Shown: piece after piece, positions 60,055 to 64,000 of the stretch | Position numbering within the stretch: position 1 is the first letter of the stretch | Layout of the letters: every line of letters begins with the position of its first letter | From: Arabidopsis thaliana | Taxonomy: Eukaryota > Streptophyta > Magnoliopsida > Brassicales > Brassicaceae | Direction of reading: 5' to 3' | Length of the DNA stretch: 64,000 nucleotides | NCBI RefSeq assembly: GCF_000001735.4 | Contig: NC_003074.8 | Coordinates: 124,101 to 188,100 of the forward strand | Made by a program: the position numbers and the translations under genes | Notes under the pieces: generated by a model | The model's database searches: none | Told to the model about the DNA's origin: nothing | The model's input: the letters and a program-made list of their open reading frames with translations, nothing else

Positions 60055-60144
60055 TTAGAAGATCATGATCTTATGGCGGAAGAAGCTTGTACTCCATAGT
60101 AATCTCGCAGGTGACTCCAACGGGCAGATACAAAATCCCATCAT
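60055..60144 (-). CDS. Upstream ORF in the HAT5 leader (conserved-peptide type, CPuORF33)
   Basis: Reads ATGATG and then 27 more codons to TAA, ending 120 nt before the HAT5 start codon; 29 residues if the first ATG is used. The peptide contains MGFCICPLESPARLL near its start and a hydrophobic, basic end. No other ATG lies between it and the main start. AtHB1 is known to be translationally repressed by a conserved peptide uORF (CPuORF33); the position and size fit that, but conservation was not tested here. Confidence 0.75.
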   Translation of the reverse strand: MMGFCICPLESPARLLWSTSFFRHKIMIF

Positions 60145-60334
60145 GAACTGCTATTCTCCCCTCCTTTTCCAGAGGGATCAAGATCCAACAAGAAACCTAT
60201 CTATATCCAATTTTCGAATCACGTTATGATCACGTTAAGAGAAAGAGAGCCAGAGAGAGAGACAAGTTCCTTGTTGGTTTTGTTTTTGCAATGTGAGCGT
60301 CTCAGCTAAACTCATTTCCTTCAACAAGCGCCGT

Positions 60335-60342
60335 CTTTTATA
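60335..60342 (-). promoter_or_regulatory. TATA box of HAT5
   Basis: TATAAAAG on the minus strand, about 190 nt above the upstream ORF and about 400 nt above the main start. Confidence 0.6.
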
Positions 60343-63300
60343 CCAACCAGCAATCCTCGTTAAATGACTCTTATACCCTCTCTTTTTTTTCCTACATCTC
60401 ACACTTTGCAATCAACTGGATTAAATATTTGTGTAGTGTGTCACAGAAGAGCAAATACTATCGAGAATAACTAGGCTACAAATTTCTATCAAATATGTAA
60501 GAAATCGTACTTTGCTTAAAAATTTTAAAAATGACATGATGGTTGAATTTACTTATTTTCTTATATAATAAGTACTACTTAAAAACTAACAAAAGTTTTT
60601 CAACGAAATCTTGAAAAGGGGCAATTGTGGTAAATCGAAAGTGATTGGCTTGTTTACAAATCGGAAGTGGACTTTTCTGAGCTCTCTGGGGTCCACTTTC
60701 TTTAGCGAGTGGACTTGGAAACAGATCTCATCCGTTGGATTTGAATTATACCTTTTCTCTAAAGTTATTTATTATTATTAAAAAAAATAGTTTTATTCAG
60801 CTGTGGTGGTTCGGCCAGAGTGTGTTAAATAGGGTTGCATACTCGACGGTCGGGTCAGTGTCGGATCTACGCTTGATCCTCATTCATCTAACGGTCCTCC
60901 TCATCCTGTTACTTCCTATTTTGCACAGCCCTGTCACTGTATCACCATGTCATTAAAAAATTCATTAAAATCAAATTCACGTCATTCCTATCTTTTAGTA
61001 TTTGTTTCTTATTTTAATGCACCTTGACGTCTTTGCACACAATATTAATTTCAAATTATACGTATTGCGTGACTGTTACAGCAAAATTACTCTTTAAAAA
61101 TCACATTTATATGGTTAGTAACTTTGTTTTACTATTGCTATTTATGAAAAAAAAATATACTAGTATACAACCAAAATTTGGTGAATATCGATTTCATGTC
61201 ACCTTACGGAGAAAAAGAAAACAGACCAGGTGCATGGAATTGCTTATCGCCGCACTAATTTAGTTATATTAACTTATCATGTTGTTTACACAAGTCCCCA
61301 CGTAGCTTCGTCCTGTCTTTTTTTTTTGTTTTTCTTACACATTCAGCTATTTTCTCAGTTACCATTTTCATGATCATGTTTTCAGTGATATACGGCATTC
61401 ATAAATTTATTTTATAAAAATATTCCTTGTTCGTTTTTCATTTCTTCATGACTCTTCAGCTACCCAAACTGCAAATACTCTTTATATATTAGTACACAAT
61501 ACATACATGGGTATGCATCTTTATACGACTTTATCAATATATGCTTACACACATACTATGGATATGTATATATTGTTGATCAAGAAAAAGCATTCCACTT
61601 TAATTTGATAGCTAGATTAATGCAATATGAGATCGGTAACAAACTGTCATCCATGATATACGTACATATAACTAAATATGATTGGCCTCTAAATATTAAT
61701 AATTACACTTTAGTTATAAGAATTTCCTAAATTACTTAACCATCATAATATAACATTTTTGTGCATAACACTTCCTCATTCCACCGTATTTCTTCCGCTG
61801 CAGTTAATTATTCAAAATCCTCGTATTCCTATTTTTCGATTCAACGGTAAATATATTAATAAGAATGATGTTTTATATATAAGATATACAGATGTGAAAA
61901 TATGCTTAATTATGATATTGTCTCCTTTCATTCCATGTGTTAGCCAGTTGGATATCTATGGACCTTTCCAATAAAGGAATATCTTTCAGCATCCATATAA
62001 GAATAAAAGAGGTAAAAAAACATTTGATTTAAAAATAAAATAAAATAGTAGTAGTACGTACTGAAGAAAAATTAAAAGATAAAAAGAAATTTGCCGTTCT
62101 ACGAATGAGTTTTTTTTTTTCACTTATCCCCAAAAGATAACAATCTTACAGACTTACACACACACACAAATAAAAGAGAGAATAAAATTCATAATCATTA
62201 TATGATTGATATGTAACCCAATTCCAAATTTAAACCTCTCTGTCTTCTAAATAGATTCCAATTTTTTTTCTATTATCACAATTCACAAGCTCTAATTCTA
62301 CATATATAATATCTTAAATTGTCATTAGATAACTAGTAAGTTGACTCCTTAAATCCTATGATCTCGAAATGTTTTTTTAGAAAATAATCTTTGATAGGTA
62401 CACGTATAGCTTATAATTGAATGTATATTGTTTTCATTAATTTCTCAACTTAGCCCTAATTTCTTATAGAGGAAAACCTTGACTAGTTTTTGTGTTCATT
62501 TAGAAAAATCTCAAATCGAAGGAAAAATATCTTCATCTTATTAAGATATATAGCAACACAAAAAAGAATCCATGTTTTTCCTTTTGTTATAATTTTTCTT
62601 CACAACTAAGCTACGAGGCCTTGAAAATGGTGGCATCTTTTTCATTGGATAGTGTCTTCAGAGGTTTTCCTTTTTATTTTTCCAAAAATAGGGGACTTTT
62701 TTTCTTTATACCTCTATTATTTGCTTTACCAAAAAAGATGATTGGCACAAATAGTTCATGTTTAAAGCATTAAAGTACAAAATTATGGATTAAAGAAACA
62801 CCGGGTTACAAAAACGGATTATATTTGAAGAAATAGTTTTGCAGTTGTGGATCGTCGTCTATGGATGATTTAATGTTGTTCATTTCAGCAAAAACTGAGG
62901 CGTCGATAAAATTTTAATATGGAAAAATGGTGTTTAAGAAGAAAGGAAAGAAAAGAAAAGAAAAGAAGCAGAACACCTGAGAGGAACAATGACTTTAGGA
63001 CGTGTTGGTAGTGGACTGTGTCGCCATGTGTGTGGTTCTCTGAAAAGAAGATCAATCTATAAAGGTGTGAGCACCATTCTTAGTTTAATAGTTTTCCCCA
63101 CTATCTTTTTTTTCCTTCTTCTATATATTTCTTAATACGAAAATACTAACTTAAAATTCAAAAATACAAGGAAACCTTTTTTTTTGTAATAAAGGGAAAC
63201 TTTCACTGGAATCGTAAGTCGTAACTATCTGTCATGATATAATCATATTTTAGCTTCTTTATATTAATTTTTTTTCAGGGCCACGATGTCATTTTCAGAA

Positions 63301-64000
63301 AGATGAAAAGGATATAACTATTAAAATTTATATATAAACAAAAGTATATTCAGTCTTTTCGTTTGAGAAGGTCCATTCATTATGGTATGGGTTTTCAATT
63401 CTCACTGTACGCGAACAGTGATATTCAACTTCATCATCTCAAGCCACACACGTATACACATTTAACTTTACAGATACTTACATTTATAGAATTGTACAAC
63501 AGTTCTTGTTACGCGTATGTACATTCGTCACGTAACCCTTTACTAAAGCATATACAGTGTCAGTATTAGTATATATATCATGTCGAAACTATTTTTGATT
63601 TCTAGCAATTTCTTTTGAAAGTGATAAATTCTATATCGTCAAGCAATATTTAATAATGAACTTGCGTTTCCTTTTTAACCTTATACGTATTTATATTAGG
63701 AAAGAAAGTACATGAGCAATTGAGCATACATCTTTAAGTAATCAACTAATCAAAAAAATACCTTATTAAAGACTGGATTATTTATAGCATGAATAAAGTA
63801 CCAGCTACAATATTAGCCCCCTCCCCCCACTATATTTATATGTAAATTACGTTTGTGTTGACTTCATTTAAAGATGTCAGTATGTCACTAATATTGGACG
63901 TAAGGTGATAATGCAAGACTCTAATGAAGTCCACTTCCAAACAAATGAAGAAAATGAAATTAACATTTTCATCACAAAGAAATTACATATATGTGTTGTG
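60343..64000. other. Gene-free region upstream of HAT5 to the window end
   Basis: About 3.7 kb of AT-rich DNA. The small frames (60735-60956, 61024-61263, 61759-61974, 63363-63569) are short and without recognisable features. A 7-bp perfect stem (TCACTGT/ACAGTGA, 63402-63421) is too small to call a precursor. The next gene probably begins to the right of the window. Confidence 0.5.

Noticed and set aside
63402..63421. TCACTGT/ACAGTGA stem as a microRNA precursor
   Set aside because: Only 7 bp of stem with a 6-nt loop and no extended pairing.

Overview
This is plant nuclear DNA: AT-rich intergenic DNA, GT-AG introns, single genes each with its own promoter, and a chloroplast-targeted splicing factor next to eukaryotic trafficking and chromatin proteins. 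The gene order (DEL3, SEC13, NPF5.9, a DUF716 gene, CFM2, PIGN, VHA-G1, an ARM gene, RNase H1, alpha-DOX1, MED11, PnsL3, an ARM-type gene, MBD9, HAT5/ATHB-1) is the order I remember for the upper arm of Arabidopsis thaliana chromosome 3, roughly At3g01330 to At3g01470. That locus assignment is from memory. The exon structures were worked out here base by base. Nine of the multi-exon models close in frame at the length I remember for the protein: DEL3 354, CFM2 1011, VHA-G1 110, DOX1 639, MED11 115, PnsL3 220, the ARM-type protein 326, MBD9 2176 and HAT5 272 residues.

Layout. 0.5-5 kb holds two minus-strand genes, an atypical E2F repressor and a COPII coat protein. 5.05-6.66 kb is a polyA-tailed retroelement insertion with a 14-bp target-site duplication and one long ORF. 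6.7-10.9 kb is gene-free. 10.9-13.4 kb is an NPF transporter with an altered first-helix ExxER motif. 13.7-19.4 kb is a divergent pair, DUF716 (minus) and CFM2 (plus), sharing a promoter of less than 300 bp. 20.2-25.7 kb is the 18-exon GPI-anchor ethanolamine-phosphate transferase PIGN; its longest intron holds a second copy of a sequence that also lies downstream of the gene. 26.2-31.3 kb holds VHA-G1, a single-exon ARM protein and a two-domain RNase H1. 31.9-35.5 kb is a tandem duplication with a small intact membrane-protein gene in one copy and its broken pseudogene in the other, plus an internal 238-bp tandem repeat. 35.6-38.6 kb is alpha-DOX1, with a three-unit repeat 1.1-1.6 kb upstream. 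41.5-47.3 kb holds an uncharacterised Cys/Gly-rich protein, MED11, PnsL3 and an ARM-type protein. 49.2-57.9 kb is the chromatin reader MBD9. 58.5-60.1 kb is the homeodomain-leucine zipper gene HAT5, with a 29-codon upstream ORF in its leader. 60.3-64 kb has no gene I can support.

The genes do not form a pathway; this is an ordinary mixed plant gene neighbourhood. I found no operon-like or defence-type novel system. The most interesting material is the retroelement with an uninterrupted ORF, the duplication and pseudogene next to DOX1, the PIGN intron repeat, the DOX1-upstream repeat and the HAT5 upstream ORF.
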